Below, in pieces: positions 14,987 to 22,952 of a stretch of 41,971 bases of DNA (position 1 is the stretch's first letter; each line of letters starts with the position of its first letter). This DNA comes from Deltaproteobacteria bacterium. GTDB lineage: Bacteria > Desulfobacterota > GWC2-55-46. The DNA lies in the NCBI GenBank assembly GCA_016213015.1, contig JACRCE010000104.1, positions 1 through 41,971 on the forward strand, written 5' to 3'. The translations under genes and the position numbers were made by a program. The notes beneath the pieces are model-generated. The model ran no database searches. It was not told where the DNA came from and saw only the letters and a program-made list of their open reading frames with translations.

Positions 14987-16309
14987 CTATGCCTTTACGA
15001 TCTTCGCGCTCTTGATGCCCGTAGTCGCGTTCCTCGTGTCAACCACAAGGGCGCTCTCCTTTACTATCTCTTTGTAGTCGTAACAGGAGTGATCCGTTGC
15101 GATGAGCACACAGTCGTATCCGCCGAGTTTTTTCGGCTCGAGCGCGACGGAGCGCATCTTGAAGCCCCTTCTGTGGCTTACCGCAATCGGTATGAACGGG
15201 TCGTTGAAGTCGACCGACGCGCCTTTCTCCTTGAGTATCCTGATCAGTTCAAGGGAAGGGGACTCGCGCAGGTCGTCAACGTCTTTTTTATAGGCGATGC
15301 CGAGCACCAGTACCTTTGAACCCTTGATGGCCTTGCCGTGGTCGTTCAATGCCTCCATGACCTTTGTAACGACGTAGTAGGGCATGTTGGCGTTGATCTC
15401 TCCGGCAAGCTCGATGAATCGCGTGGAGAAGTCGTACTCCCTTGCCTTCCATGTGAGGTAGAAGGGGTCTATGGGTATGCAGTGGCCGCCAAGCCCGGGG
15501 CCCGGGTAGAACGCCTGAAACCCGAACGGTTTGGTCTTGGACGCCTCTATCACCTGCCAGATGTCTATGCCCATCCTGTCGCAGAGCATCTTCAGCTCGT
15601 TGACAAGGGCGATGTTTACGGCCCTGTAGATGTTCTCAAGGAGTTTTGTCATCTCAGCGGCCCTTGTGGAGTCAAGCTCCACAACCCTGTCGACTATCTT
15701 CGAGTACAAGGCGGCCCCGAGTCCGGCGCACTCCTTTGTGATGCCGCCGACGACCTTCGGCGTGGTGCGGATGTCGAAGTCAACCCTGCCGGGGTCTTCT
15801 CTCTCAGGCGAGAATACAAGAAAAAAGTCGCGTCCTTCTTTGAGTTTCCTTGCCTTGAAGAGAGGCAGGAGTATCTCGTCCGTGGTGCCGGGATAGGTCG
15901 TTGATTCCAGCGATATGAGCTGGCCCGGCCTCAGGTGGCGCGCTATCTCCTTGGCCGTGTTCTCGACGCAGCTCAGATCAGGCTCGCGTTTGTCTGTAAG
16001 CGGGGTTGGCACGCATATTATTATGGCGTCGGCTTTTTTCAGCGCGGACATGTCCGTTGTGGCTGAGATGAGAGGCCCTCGGCCCTTGACGAACCGGGCA
16101 ATCCTGTCCGATGGGATGTGTCTTATGTAAGACGCGCCTTTGTTTATTGCCTTGACCTTGGCCTCGTCCACGTCGAAACCGACGACTTGATAGCCTTCCT
16201 CGGCAAACCTCAGCATTATGGGAAGTCCCACGTAGCCGAGTCCTATGACGCCGATTACCGCTTGTTTGTTTTGTATCTTTTCAAATAGAACAGCGCTTTC
16301 CTGCGGCAT
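14987..16309 (-). CDS. UDP-N-acetylhexosamine 6-dehydrogenase (WbpA-like)
   Basis: The 440-residue UDP-sugar dehydrogenase uses two NAD+ to convert a UDP-HexNAc to the uronic acid. GLGYVGLP (23-30) is the Rossmann site, SPEREDPG is conserved and the catalytic Cys277 lies in GLGGHCIPIDP. The KPFGFQAFYPGPG stretch before it is characteristic of the WbpA type rather than of UDP-glucose dehydrogenases. It starts 5 bases after prsR stops, and its GAGGAGG ribosome-binding site overlaps the end of prsR, so prsR, this gene and the epimerase are read together. The product would feed exopolysaccharide synthesis. Confidence 0.9.
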   Translation of the reverse strand: MPQESAVLFEKIQNKQAVIGVIGLGYVGLPIMLRFAEEGYQVVGFDVDEAKVKAINKGASYIRHIPSDRIARFVKGRGPLISATTDMSALKKADAIIICVPTPLTDKREPDLSCVENTAKEIARHLRPGQLISLESTTYPGTTDEILLPLFKARKLKEGRDFFLVFSPEREDPGRVDFDIRTTPKVVGGITKECAGLGAALYSKIVDRVVELDSTRAAEMTKLLENIYRAVNIALVNELKMLCDRMGIDIWQVIEASKTKPFGFQAFYPGPGLGGHCIPIDPFYLTWKAREYDFSTRFIELAGEINANMPYYVVTKVMEALNDHGKAIKGSKVLVLGIAYKKDVDDLRESPSLELIRILKEKGASVDFNDPFIPIAVSHRRGFKMRSVALEPKKLGGYDCVLIATDHSCYDYKEIVKESALVVDTRNATTGIKSAKIVKA

Positions 16310-16314
16310 TCCGG

Positions 16315-17697
16315 TTATTCCTCCTCGGTCTGTGATTTGTCATCCTTCGCGACGGTCATGTTGTTTTTGTGCATGAGATTGTAAAGCGTGGGCCTCGTAA
16401 GACCGAGGTCGTCGGCGCTCTTCGATAGGTTGCCGTTGTTCTTTTCCATTGCCGCGTTGATCAGTTTTATCTCAAGCGCCTCTTTGGCTTTTTTCAGATT
16501 CAGACCATGAGGGACATGTTCCGTTTCGGCAAGACCCATGTCCGCAGGCGTTATCATGTTGGCTTCGGCAAGGGTCAGCGCCCTTCTTACGCGGTTTTCA
16601 AGCTCCCTTACGTTGCCGGGCCAGCGGTAAGCCGCAATGGCCTCTTTTGTTTTATGGCTCATGGTTTTTTGAACCCCGGCGCCCGACGAATATTTCTGCA
16701 TGAACGCCATTGCAAGTTCAAGGGCGTCGTCTTCTCTGTCTCGCAGCGGCGGAAGTTCCATCGTAACCACAGCAAGCCTGTAGTAGAGGTCTTCCCTGAA
16801 CCTGTTGTCCGCCACAACGGTTTTAAGCTCCTTGTTCGTCGCGGCCAGCACGCGCGCGTTTATGTCGATGACCTTTCTGCCGCCGACGCGTTCGATCTTG
16901 GAGTCCTGGAGAAACCTCAACAGTTTGACCTGAAGCTGTAGAGGCATCTCGCCTATCTCGTCGAGGAACAATGTTCCGTCCTGTGCCATCTCAACCTTGC
17001 CTTGCCGGGTTTGATGCGCCCCTGTAAAGGAGCCTTTTTCATGGCCGAACAGTTCGCTCTCAAGGAGATTTTCAGGTATCGCCCCGCAGTTTATGGCGAT
17101 GAAGGGGCCCGAACTCCTCGCGCTCTTTGAATGTATGGCGCGCGCCACAAGCTCCTTGCCCGTGCCGCTCTCGCCGGTTATGAGCACCGGCACGTCGTTG
17201 GTCGCGACCTTGCGTATCGTCGTGAATATTTCCTGCATCCCGGCGCTTGAGCCGATTATCTCGGCGAATTGACGTTGCTTCAATTGCCTTTGCAGTTCGC
17301 GGTATTCGGACTCAAGCCGCTGGACGTAAGCGGCCCTCTTGAGTATGTACTTCAATTCGTCTATGACGATGGGCTTTGTGAAAAAATCATGCGCCCCGAT
17401 GGAGATGGCCTCGAGGGCGGCGTGTTTGTCGGGGTTGCCGCTTACGATGATTACCTTTGCAAGGGGGTCGAATTGCAGTATGGCGCTCAACGTTTTAAGC
17501 CCCTCGGTCGTGTCCTCAGGGCTTGGAGGAAGGCCGAGATCAAGGGTAATCAACTGAGGAAGGCGCGTCTTCATCGCCTCCATCGCGGATGACGAGTCAT
17601 GGGCAAGATAGACGTCATAGTCATGCGTCAGAGCCCACTTCATCTGCGTCCTGATGGCCTCGTCGTCCTCGACTACCAATATCTTAGGTTTTTCCAT
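16315..17697 (-). CDS. prsR: PrsR: PEP-CTERM-system response regulator, sigma-54 activator
   Basis: The 460-residue NtrC-type regulator has a receiver domain (1-125; acidic pocket Asp11/Asp12, phosphorylation site Asp53, FTKP lysine). The AAA+ sigma-54 domain (about 145-375) has Walker A GESGTGKE, the sigma-54-contact loop as GSFTGA and LFLDEIGEMP. A Fis-type helix-turn-helix is at the C-terminus. The full length matches the PEP-CTERM-associated PrsR family. With phosphate from PrsK it should activate sigma-54 promoters of PEP-CTERM genes, and two such promoters lie in this window. No good ribosome-binding site is seen before the ATG. The preceding gene is vapC, 80 bases upstream, rather than prsK. 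Confidence 0.92.
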   Translation of the reverse strand: MEKPKILVVEDDEAIRTQMKWALTHDYDVYLAHDSSSAMEAMKTRLPQLITLDLGLPPSPEDTTEGLKTLSAILQFDPLAKVIIVSGNPDKHAALEAISIGAHDFFTKPIVIDELKYILKRAAYVQRLESEYRELQRQLKQRQFAEIIGSSAGMQEIFTTIRKVATNDVPVLITGESGTGKELVARAIHSKSARSSGPFIAINCGAIPENLLESELFGHEKGSFTGAHQTRQGKVEMAQDGTLFLDEIGEMPLQLQVKLLRFLQDSKIERVGGRKVIDINARVLAATNKELKTVVADNRFREDLYYRLAVVTMELPPLRDREDDALELAMAFMQKYSSGAGVQKTMSHKTKEAIAAYRWPGNVRELENRVRRALTLAEANMITPADMGLAETEHVPHGLNLKKAKEALEIKLINAAMEKNNGNLSKSADDLGLTRPTLYNLMHKNNMTVAKDDKSQTEEE

Positions 17698-17777
17698 GAT
17701 GTGAGGGGTTAATGGCGTAAGCGCCGGCGCATCCCGCGAGCAACGTCGGATTTGTGTGCACTCCAGCTGCCCGATGG

Positions 17778-18134
17778 TTATTTGGTCCTTCCGAGTTTTG
17801 AAGAGACCGCGCCAAGCATCTTGTCAAGCGTCCACAAAGAAGCATTAGCGAGCATGGCCGACGCAAGAAGATGGATGTTTATATAGCCTATGCCTCTTCC
17901 CGTAAGACGATGTGAGTTCACGAACCGTAAAATCTCGTCGTGTTCTATCACGAGCGCCATTGGAAGCGCTTGAAGAAGCGATAGTATCTCGGCTCTATTC
18001 TTGAGATTTCCGCAGGCGAGTTCGCCTGCGACGAACGGATGGCAAAGAACCCGCCCATCGTTGAGCAACCTCTCAAGCTCTGAATCTCCGGCTCTGAAGT
18101 GGGCAACCCAAACCGAGGTATCAACGAGAACCAT
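17778..18134 (-). CDS. vapC: VapC-type PIN-domain toxin, active site altered
   Basis: The 118-residue PIN ribonuclease cleaves RNA (usually tRNA) in the family. Asp5 (VDTS), Glu38 (AGELACG) and Asp104 (WTLDKML) are present. At position 86, in GIGYINIHLLAS, an Asn (AAC) stands where relatives have Asp (GIGYIDAHLLAS type), so metal binding and activity may be lost. I chose ATG 18134; the longer open frame runs back through a repeat element and only translates it. The antitoxin gene lies upstream, but the 201-bp repeat now separates the two genes, which normally overlap or touch. No ribosome-binding site is evident. Confidence 0.88.
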   Translation of the reverse strand: MVLVDTSVWVAHFRAGDSELERLLNDGRVLCHPFVAGELACGNLKNRAEILSLLQALPMALVIEHDEILRFVNSHRLTGRGIGYINIHLLASAMLANASLWTLDKMLGAVSSKLGRTK

Positions 18135-18141
18135 GTAATTT

Positions 18142-18342
18142 GAGACCGCTGAAAAAGGCGCATCTGCTTTGTTGTCCCCCGCTAAATACACGCGAGGGCA
18201 GGCTCGTCGCTCACAACTGCGCCCAGCGCCACTTTGGATTACAAAAGCATGTTGCTTGGTAAATTTCTTCGTGCAACAAAGTGGTGCTGGGCTCGTTCTT
18301 CGCTCCTCAGCGCCTCGCATCTGCACCTTTTTGAGCAGTCTC
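18142..18342. repeat. GCTGAAAAA-end MITE-like element, copy 1 (inside vapBC)
   Basis: Inverted ends GAGACCGCTGAAAAAGG and the complement of CCTTTTTGAGCAGTCTC enclose 201 bp. Inner GCATCTGC motifs sit near both ends. A 70-bp CCCAGCGCC...GTGGTGCTGGG palindrome (18222-18291) is nested in the middle. It lies between vapB and vapC and supplies the last two bases of the vapB stop codon. Confidence 0.85.
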
Positions 18343-18559
18343 AAGGGTTTTTCAGGGGTCTCAATTTGCCGGCAAGGCGTCTGCGTGGCATCGGCGTCAG
18401 GTTTTTTTCCGTGCCGCCGAGGCGGGCGAGCCTTTTGCCGCTCTCCAAGCTAATCAACGACTCAAGCCCGAGCCTGACCAACGACGTTTTTTCCTTTATG
18501 CCCGTCAACCTTATCGCCTTTTCAAGCAGTTTATCCTCTATATTCAGCGTAGTTCGCAT
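18341..18559 (-). CDS. vapB: VapB-type antitoxin
   Basis: This 72-residue protein starts MRTTLNIEDKLLEKA, the ribbon-helix-helix strand and helix of VapB-type antitoxins, followed by TGIKEKTSLVRLGLESL. The C-terminal tail (LARLGGTEKN...RRRLAG) would bind VapC. In the family it neutralises VapC and represses its own operon. Its TGA stop is formed at the border of the repeat element (the last two bases of the codon lie in it), so the final few residues may differ from the ancestral protein. Only a weak GAGAGA precedes the ATG. Confidence 0.88.
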   Translation of the reverse strand: MRTTLNIEDKLLEKAIRLTGIKEKTSLVRLGLESLISLESGKRLARLGGTEKNLTPMPRRRLAGKLRPLKNP

Positions 18560-18598
18560 AAACGGTCTCTCTCATATCAGTATGCTCATTCATACATA

Positions 18599-18798
18599 TA
18601 AGGAAGCTCTGATTAATTCGCCGACCCGTCATTCTCGCGCAGCGTAGAATCTCGTCTTCAAGGAAATCAACAACTTAGAGATTGCCGCGCCCAGCACCAC
18701 TTTGTTGCATAAGGAAATTTGTCAAACAACACGCTTTCATAATCCAAAGTGGTGCTGGGCTCGCAATGACAAAATAAGAATTAATCAGAGGTTCCATA
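18599..18798. repeat. TA-flanked MITE-like element, copy 3, with nested 70-bp unit
   Basis: Ends AAGGAAGCTCTGATTAATT and the inverse AATTAATCAGAGGTTCC are flanked by TA at 18599-18600 and 18797-18798. The element proper is 196 bp. It is longer than the 142-bp copies because it carries a 70-bp palindromic unit at 18690-18759, in the opposite orientation to the other copies of that unit. Bases 18560-18598 and 18799-18868 hold nothing further. Confidence 0.85.
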
Positions 18799-18868
18799 AG
18801 TATATATAAATGGTATGCGGCTGTCAAACATGCCTTTCTTCCGATGTGGAAAAAAGGCTTTGACGCGG

Positions 18869-20992
18869 TCATTGCCAAGGGGTAGTCGGCGTGGTGGGGC
18901 ATGGCAGCGTGATTATGAACGACGTGCCGCGGCCTTCCGCGCTCTCTACCGCTATGCTGCCGCCGTGGTTCTCCACGATGGACTTGCACTGATACAATCC
19001 TATGCCGAGGCCGCTCTTTTTTGTGGTCTTGAACGGCTTGAACATGCCGTTTTTGATGAACTCCGCCCCGATGCCGGAGCCGTTGTCGGCAACTGTTGCG
19101 GTAATGCAATCGTTGGCAGATATGGCCGAAACAATAATCCTGCCGTCCTGTCCGACCGCTTCAACGGCGTTTAAGATGATGTTTATGAATACCATTTCCA
19201 TTGCGTCGGGGTCAACATGAATCGGGAACGGTTCCGTTGCCTCGTTTATAAGCGTTACGTTTTTGCCCCCGGCTGACGGGACGTGTTTTATGGCTTTAAT
19301 AATAATTTCCGAGAGCACGGCATCCTTTCTTTGCAGTTCGGCCTCCCTGCTCGGCATGTTGGAGAGTCGGGCTATGACGTTCTTCATCCTCGTTACGGTT
19401 GCGTCGATCGTCCTTATCGCGTCCTTTTGGAAGTCGGGGTTATTTATGTTTTCTCTGGCGTTCTGGCTCACAAGCGACAGCGAATTGGTCAGGTTTTTCA
19501 GGTCGTGCATTATGAACGCGGAGAACTTGTTGAACGCCTCCATCTCCTTGACGCGCATGAGGTCTTGCGTGAGCCGCAGGTTTCTTATCTGCACGGCGGC
19601 CTGTGCGGCCAGCGCCCTCAGAAGATCGAAATCGTCCTGTCCGTAACCCTCTCCGGAGAGGTCCGCGCCTTGAAGAATAAAACCGACGGCATCGGTTTGA
19701 GCCTCCGTAATGAGCGGGGTGCAAAGCGCCGCGCCCGTCGCCTTTGAGAGCGTTTTTATGTCTTCATGCAGGAACCCCTCGGCCTCGGCTTTTTCTTCAA
19801 GCGTAAAAGGACGGAGTTCGGCCTGTATCCGTTTTATAAGGGGGTGCGACGACGGTATCTTCGCAAAAGCGCCTTGATACCCGTCGGGAGCGGCGTACGT
19901 CTTTGCACTGCCGTCCAATAACCATACGTTGCAGTTCTTAGCGCTCATGGTTTCCGTTATTATTCCGGTCAGCGTCGCGCTCACCTCCTCTACCGTGCGC
20001 TTGGCGCTTATCTTTTCCGTGGCCTCCATCCACTTGTCCCTGAATTCGTATTTATGGCTGTAGAAGTGTCTGTTGATGAACAGCTGGATACTGCGTCTCA
20101 GGCGCAAGGTGAAGAGCGCTATGACGAGTATCAGCGCGGCGACGAATACAAAGAGCGTTTTCAGGAGGCCGGCATACGGCGTATCGAGGTATCGTATGCC
20201 CTGCGTCATGACGCCGACGGCGATGAGATATACGCCGACGGCAAGAACCGTTACGGAGTTGTATACGACGTACCGGGATATGAAGACCTCGACGTCAAGG
20301 AGCCTGTGTCTTACTATGAAGACGCCCATCAATGATATCGAAATGATGTTGACGACCGATATCGCGATTATCGTCTGGCCGCTCAGCGTTGAGTAGAGGA
20401 TGGCTTGACTTGCCGCGTATATGAAGAAGGCGTGTATCGCCATTACGCCGAATATGACGTATTTTATCTGCCATCTTTTCGACCCGCTGGAGGAGCGAAG
20501 CGTATTTTCAAGCTGCACGAGGTTGGCTACGAGTCCGATAATGAGGTATATGAAGAAATAACCGCCGGTCTCGCCGAAAACGAGCATAGGAAGGCCGCGT
20601 CGGACGTCGTACATCCGTGAATTTTGTTCGTATTCCAGCGATGCCAGCGATCCGGAGAGCGCCCAGAACATGAAAAAGACGGACGCTATCGCCGCCAAGG
20701 CGATGACGAGCCGCCTTTTCCGCAAGATGGCGACGTAGTCGGGTCGCGCAAAGACAAGTGAAAAAACGAGCCACGCGGTCGGGAGCGCCGCGACTCCGGC
20801 GATGAACAAGCCTTGGCCCGCGCCTGTCAGCGCCATGAGCGCATTCCCGGTCTCCATGACGATAATGCTTAAAAGCCCCAGCGCAAACCCGATGTTTACC
20901 GGGTGCCGCGGGTTCCTTGTCATCGTGAAGACGCCGAGACCAACGGCAAGGAGCGCGCTCAGGATCGGCAGTATGGCGGAATAATCAGTCAC
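18869..20992 (-). CDS. prsK: PrsK: PEP-CTERM-system membrane histidine kinase
   Basis: The 707-residue sensor kinase has an N-terminal half with about eight membrane segments (residues 5-300), a GAF-like domain (about 320-470), the phospho-acceptor His496 in FIMHDLKN and a C-terminal ATPase domain (NIILNAVEAVG, DNGSGIG, GLGIGLYQC). This architecture is that of PrsK, partner of PrsR. The membrane part would sense an envelope or matrix signal. The start is GTG 20992 with no clear ribosome-binding site. In most such loci prsR follows prsK directly; here 1.17 kb of repeats and vapBC lie between, all on the same strand. Confidence 0.92.
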   Translation of the reverse strand: MTDYSAILPILSALLAVGLGVFTMTRNPRHPVNIGFALGLLSIIVMETGNALMALTGAGQGLFIAGVAALPTAWLVFSLVFARPDYVAILRKRRLVIALAAIASVFFMFWALSGSLASLEYEQNSRMYDVRRGLPMLVFGETGGYFFIYLIIGLVANLVQLENTLRSSSGSKRWQIKYVIFGVMAIHAFFIYAASQAILYSTLSGQTIIAISVVNIISISLMGVFIVRHRLLDVEVFISRYVVYNSVTVLAVGVYLIAVGVMTQGIRYLDTPYAGLLKTLFVFVAALILVIALFTLRLRRSIQLFINRHFYSHKYEFRDKWMEATEKISAKRTVEEVSATLTGIITETMSAKNCNVWLLDGSAKTYAAPDGYQGAFAKIPSSHPLIKRIQAELRPFTLEEKAEAEGFLHEDIKTLSKATGAALCTPLITEAQTDAVGFILQGADLSGEGYGQDDFDLLRALAAQAAVQIRNLRLTQDLMRVKEMEAFNKFSAFIMHDLKNLTNSLSLVSQNARENINNPDFQKDAIRTIDATVTRMKNVIARLSNMPSREAELQRKDAVLSEIIIKAIKHVPSAGGKNVTLINEATEPFPIHVDPDAMEMVFINIILNAVEAVGQDGRIIVSAISANDCITATVADNGSGIGAEFIKNGMFKPFKTTKKSGLGIGLYQCKSIVENHGGSIAVESAEGRGTSFIITLPCPTTPTTPWQ

Positions 20993-21339
20993 AATTATTG
21001 CGTTGGTTGAAGCGAATGGTTACGGTATTTTTCATTGTACCATAGATAATGTCGGTTGTTTCATGTCAAGAGGCAAAGAGGCGCTTGCCGCACGGGCAAT
21101 ATGAGTTTTCATCAACCTTGATGTTTATTCCCGATTAAAGTTCTTTGGGCTTACCTTTCTTTCAAGAAAGGTAAGTTGACAATATGAGACATACGGAATA
21201 TGATTTGGTTGGTTGATCGTTGTTCCGCCCTGTTTGCGAATCTTCCCTTGAGATCGTCATCTGTGACCGTTGTTACATATCGTCTGCGCGTTTTGTGTTA
21301 TCTTTTCATCATAGAGGCCGGTTCAGTCCGGGGGAGAGC
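20993..21339. other. Divergent intergenic region with a hairpin
   Basis: This gap separates the divergent prsK and beta-barrel genes and must hold both promoters, but no pair of -35/-10 boxes stands out. A perfect 12-bp inverted repeat (CTTACCTTTCTT / AAGAAAGGTAAG, 21150-21175) with a two-base loop lies near the middle. It may be an operator or a repeat. Confidence 0.4.
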
Positions 21340-22248
21340 ATGCGAGACATCTTGAGAGCCTTCATCGTCTGCGCTGTGTTGCTTCAGGCCGCTAACGTCT
21401 GTGGTGCTGATATGAAGACAGCGGATAAGACGGGCGGCGTTGCGGTACTGGATGGTATGCGGCATGTCAAGACCATAACGGTTGAGCGCGGCTTGCAGGC
21501 CGAGAGTTATTGCACCGACTCTTCAACGTCTGCCGTCTTCAACGCCTACAGGAAACTCTACAAGACCGCAATGGACGTGGAGGAGGGTTCAGCGTCAGGG
21601 GTCAAGAAAAGGCTTCTTCTCGACATAGATGCGCCGGATAAACGTATGAAATGGATGTCCTCTAAAAAGTTTATCGAGATATATAAAGGAAGTGGGATAA
21701 AAAAAGGGTGCCCTACCGTGGTGAATATAATCGCCCCGCCGGCTAAGACGGCAAAGCCTCCAGCGAGCGTCAAACCTTCCGCGCCGGAGGTTCGGCCTGC
21801 CGCAGCGGGCAGGAAGGTCATTGGCATCGGGCTTCACGCCGACACCTTGAACCTGAGCGCGGGCCCTACGGTAATCGTATGGCCGTTTCAGAGCCTTGCC
21901 TTGCAAATGAGCTACGGGGCCGGCGCCTTTACGTCTTATCAGGCGAGGATGCTCTACAGATATACAACCCAATCGAAGCTGAATCCGTATTTCGGCGTCG
22001 GGTTCATCCATGCCGATAAAACGGTTGAAGCCATAGGCGCTGCTGCAAAGGCAAAGGGCGACAGCGCGAGTCTGTTCGGCGGCTTGGAGCGGCCTTTATA
22101 TAACTGGCTGGCCGCTTACGTCGAGGTGGGGGCAACCCCGCTGAAGGTTGAAAACAACAACGTTACAAACGGCTCGAGGAGCGCAAAGGTAAGCGTCGCC
22201 TATTCGCCGGTTACGATAGGGATCGGCCTTATCGTCTATCCTTTTTAG
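21340..22248 (+). CDS. Exported protein with outer-membrane beta-barrel-like C-terminus
   Basis: The 302-residue protein has a signal peptide (MRDILRAFIVCAVLL to about residue 23), a middle region of no recognised family (about 25-165) and a proline-rich linker. The C-terminal 130 residues are built of alternating amphipathic strands (for example LALQMSYGAGAFTS, LNPYFGVGFIHA, VTIGIGLIVYPF). The terminal Phe fits the outer-membrane barrel insertion signal. Surface or outer-membrane location is inferred; function is unknown. GGGGAGA precedes ATG 21340; the longer frame upstream has no support. A repeat element begins two bases after the stop. Confidence 0.72.
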   Translation: MRDILRAFIVCAVLLQAANVCGADMKTADKTGGVAVLDGMRHVKTITVERGLQAESYCTDSSTSAVFNAYRKLYKTAMDVEEGSASGVKKRLLLDIDAPDKRMKWMSSKKFIEIYKGSGIKKGCPTVVNIIAPPAKTAKPPASVKPSAPEVRPAAAGRKVIGIGLHADTLNLSAGPTVIVWPFQSLALQMSYGAGAFTSYQARMLYRYTTQSKLNPYFGVGFIHADKTVEAIGAAAKAKGDSASLFGGLERPLYNWLAAYVEVGATPLKVENNNVTNGSRSAKVSVAYSPVTIGIGLIVYPF

Positions 22249-22249
22249 C

Positions 22250-22458
22250 AGGTTGCTGAAAAAGCCGCATCTGCTTTGTTGTCTCGTCGCTCAGAACTGC
22301 GCCCAGCGCCACTTTGGATTACAAAAGCATGTTGCTTGATAAATTTCTTCGTGCAACAAAGTGGTGCTGGGCTCGTTCTTCGCAACTTCCCATTGCAATA
22401 GAAGAAAAGACGCAATGGGAACCCTGCCGCCTCGCATCTGCGGCTTTTTGAGCAACCT
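22250..22458. repeat. GCTGAAAAA-end MITE-like element, copy 2
   Basis: Inverted ends AGGTTGCTGAAAAAGCCGC and the complement of GCGGCTTTTTGAGCAACCT bound 209 bp. A 70-bp palindromic unit is nested at 22302-22371, nearly identical to the one at 18222-18291. A CCCATTGC/GCAATGGG inverted pair (22388-22421) lies on its right. Confidence 0.85.
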
Positions 22459-22514
22459 TCGTCAATGTTCTGTTTTTTAGCGGTCTTTGTAGAAACGATT
22501 GCGGAAGGCACGAC

Positions 22515-22952
22515 ATGAGATGCTGGAATAAAAAAGGATCAGGTCTTTTTTCAATCGGCCTCCGGTCAATGGCGACGTTCGCCGCCGTCGTCATCGTGGC
22601 GCTCTCCGGTTGCGGAGAGCCCGCGGTCACGGTATCCGAAAACGCGCCGATTTCCTCCACGCCGTCTTCCGCGCCCGCAACGACCTATACCGCGACGCTT
22701 ACGTGGAGCATACCTACGCTCAGAACCGACGGCAGCTCCCTTTTAGGCGCAATCGCAGGGTATACGATATATCACGGCACTGCCACGGGAGTGCGCCCCA
22801 ATACGCAGAGCGTTGCCACGAGCGCCTGTGCGGCTGCATGCAGCGCACAGGTGAGCGGCCTAAGCGCAGGCGCCCATTATTTCACCGTTACCGTAACAGA
22901 TACGTCAGGCAACGAGAGCGCTCATTCAAACGAACAGAGCAAGACGTTTTAA
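22515..22952 (+). CDS. Small lipoprotein with fibronectin type III-like domain
   Basis: The 145-residue protein has a lipobox (VALSGC, Cys about residue 33) preceded by a hydrophobic stretch, so it should be lipid-anchored. After a Ser/Pro/Thr-rich linker, the rest looks like one Fn3 domain (TATLTWSIPT, AGYTIYHGTA, YFTVTVTDTSGNES). Such domains mediate binding to proteins or glycans at the surface. GGAAGG lies 6 bases before the ATG. Its stop TAA (22950-22952) interlocks with the stop of the convergent DUF218 gene, the four bases TTAA ending both. Confidence 0.78.
   Translation: MRCWNKKGSGLFSIGLRSMATFAAVVIVALSGCGEPAVTVSENAPISSTPSSAPATTYTATLTWSIPTLRTDGSSLLGAIAGYTIYHGTATGVRPNTQSVATSACAAACSAQVSGLSAGAHYFTVTVTDTSGNESAHSNEQSKTF

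Noticed and set aside
18135-18344. N-terminal extension of VapC back to 18344
   Set aside because: The extension is translated repeat element; VapC proteins begin at the first strand (MVLVDTS).
12928-20992. An exosortase gene expected with PEP-CTERM proteins and PrsK/PrsR
   Set aside because: No multi-membrane protein with exosortase motifs was found on either strand; it probably lies outside the window.
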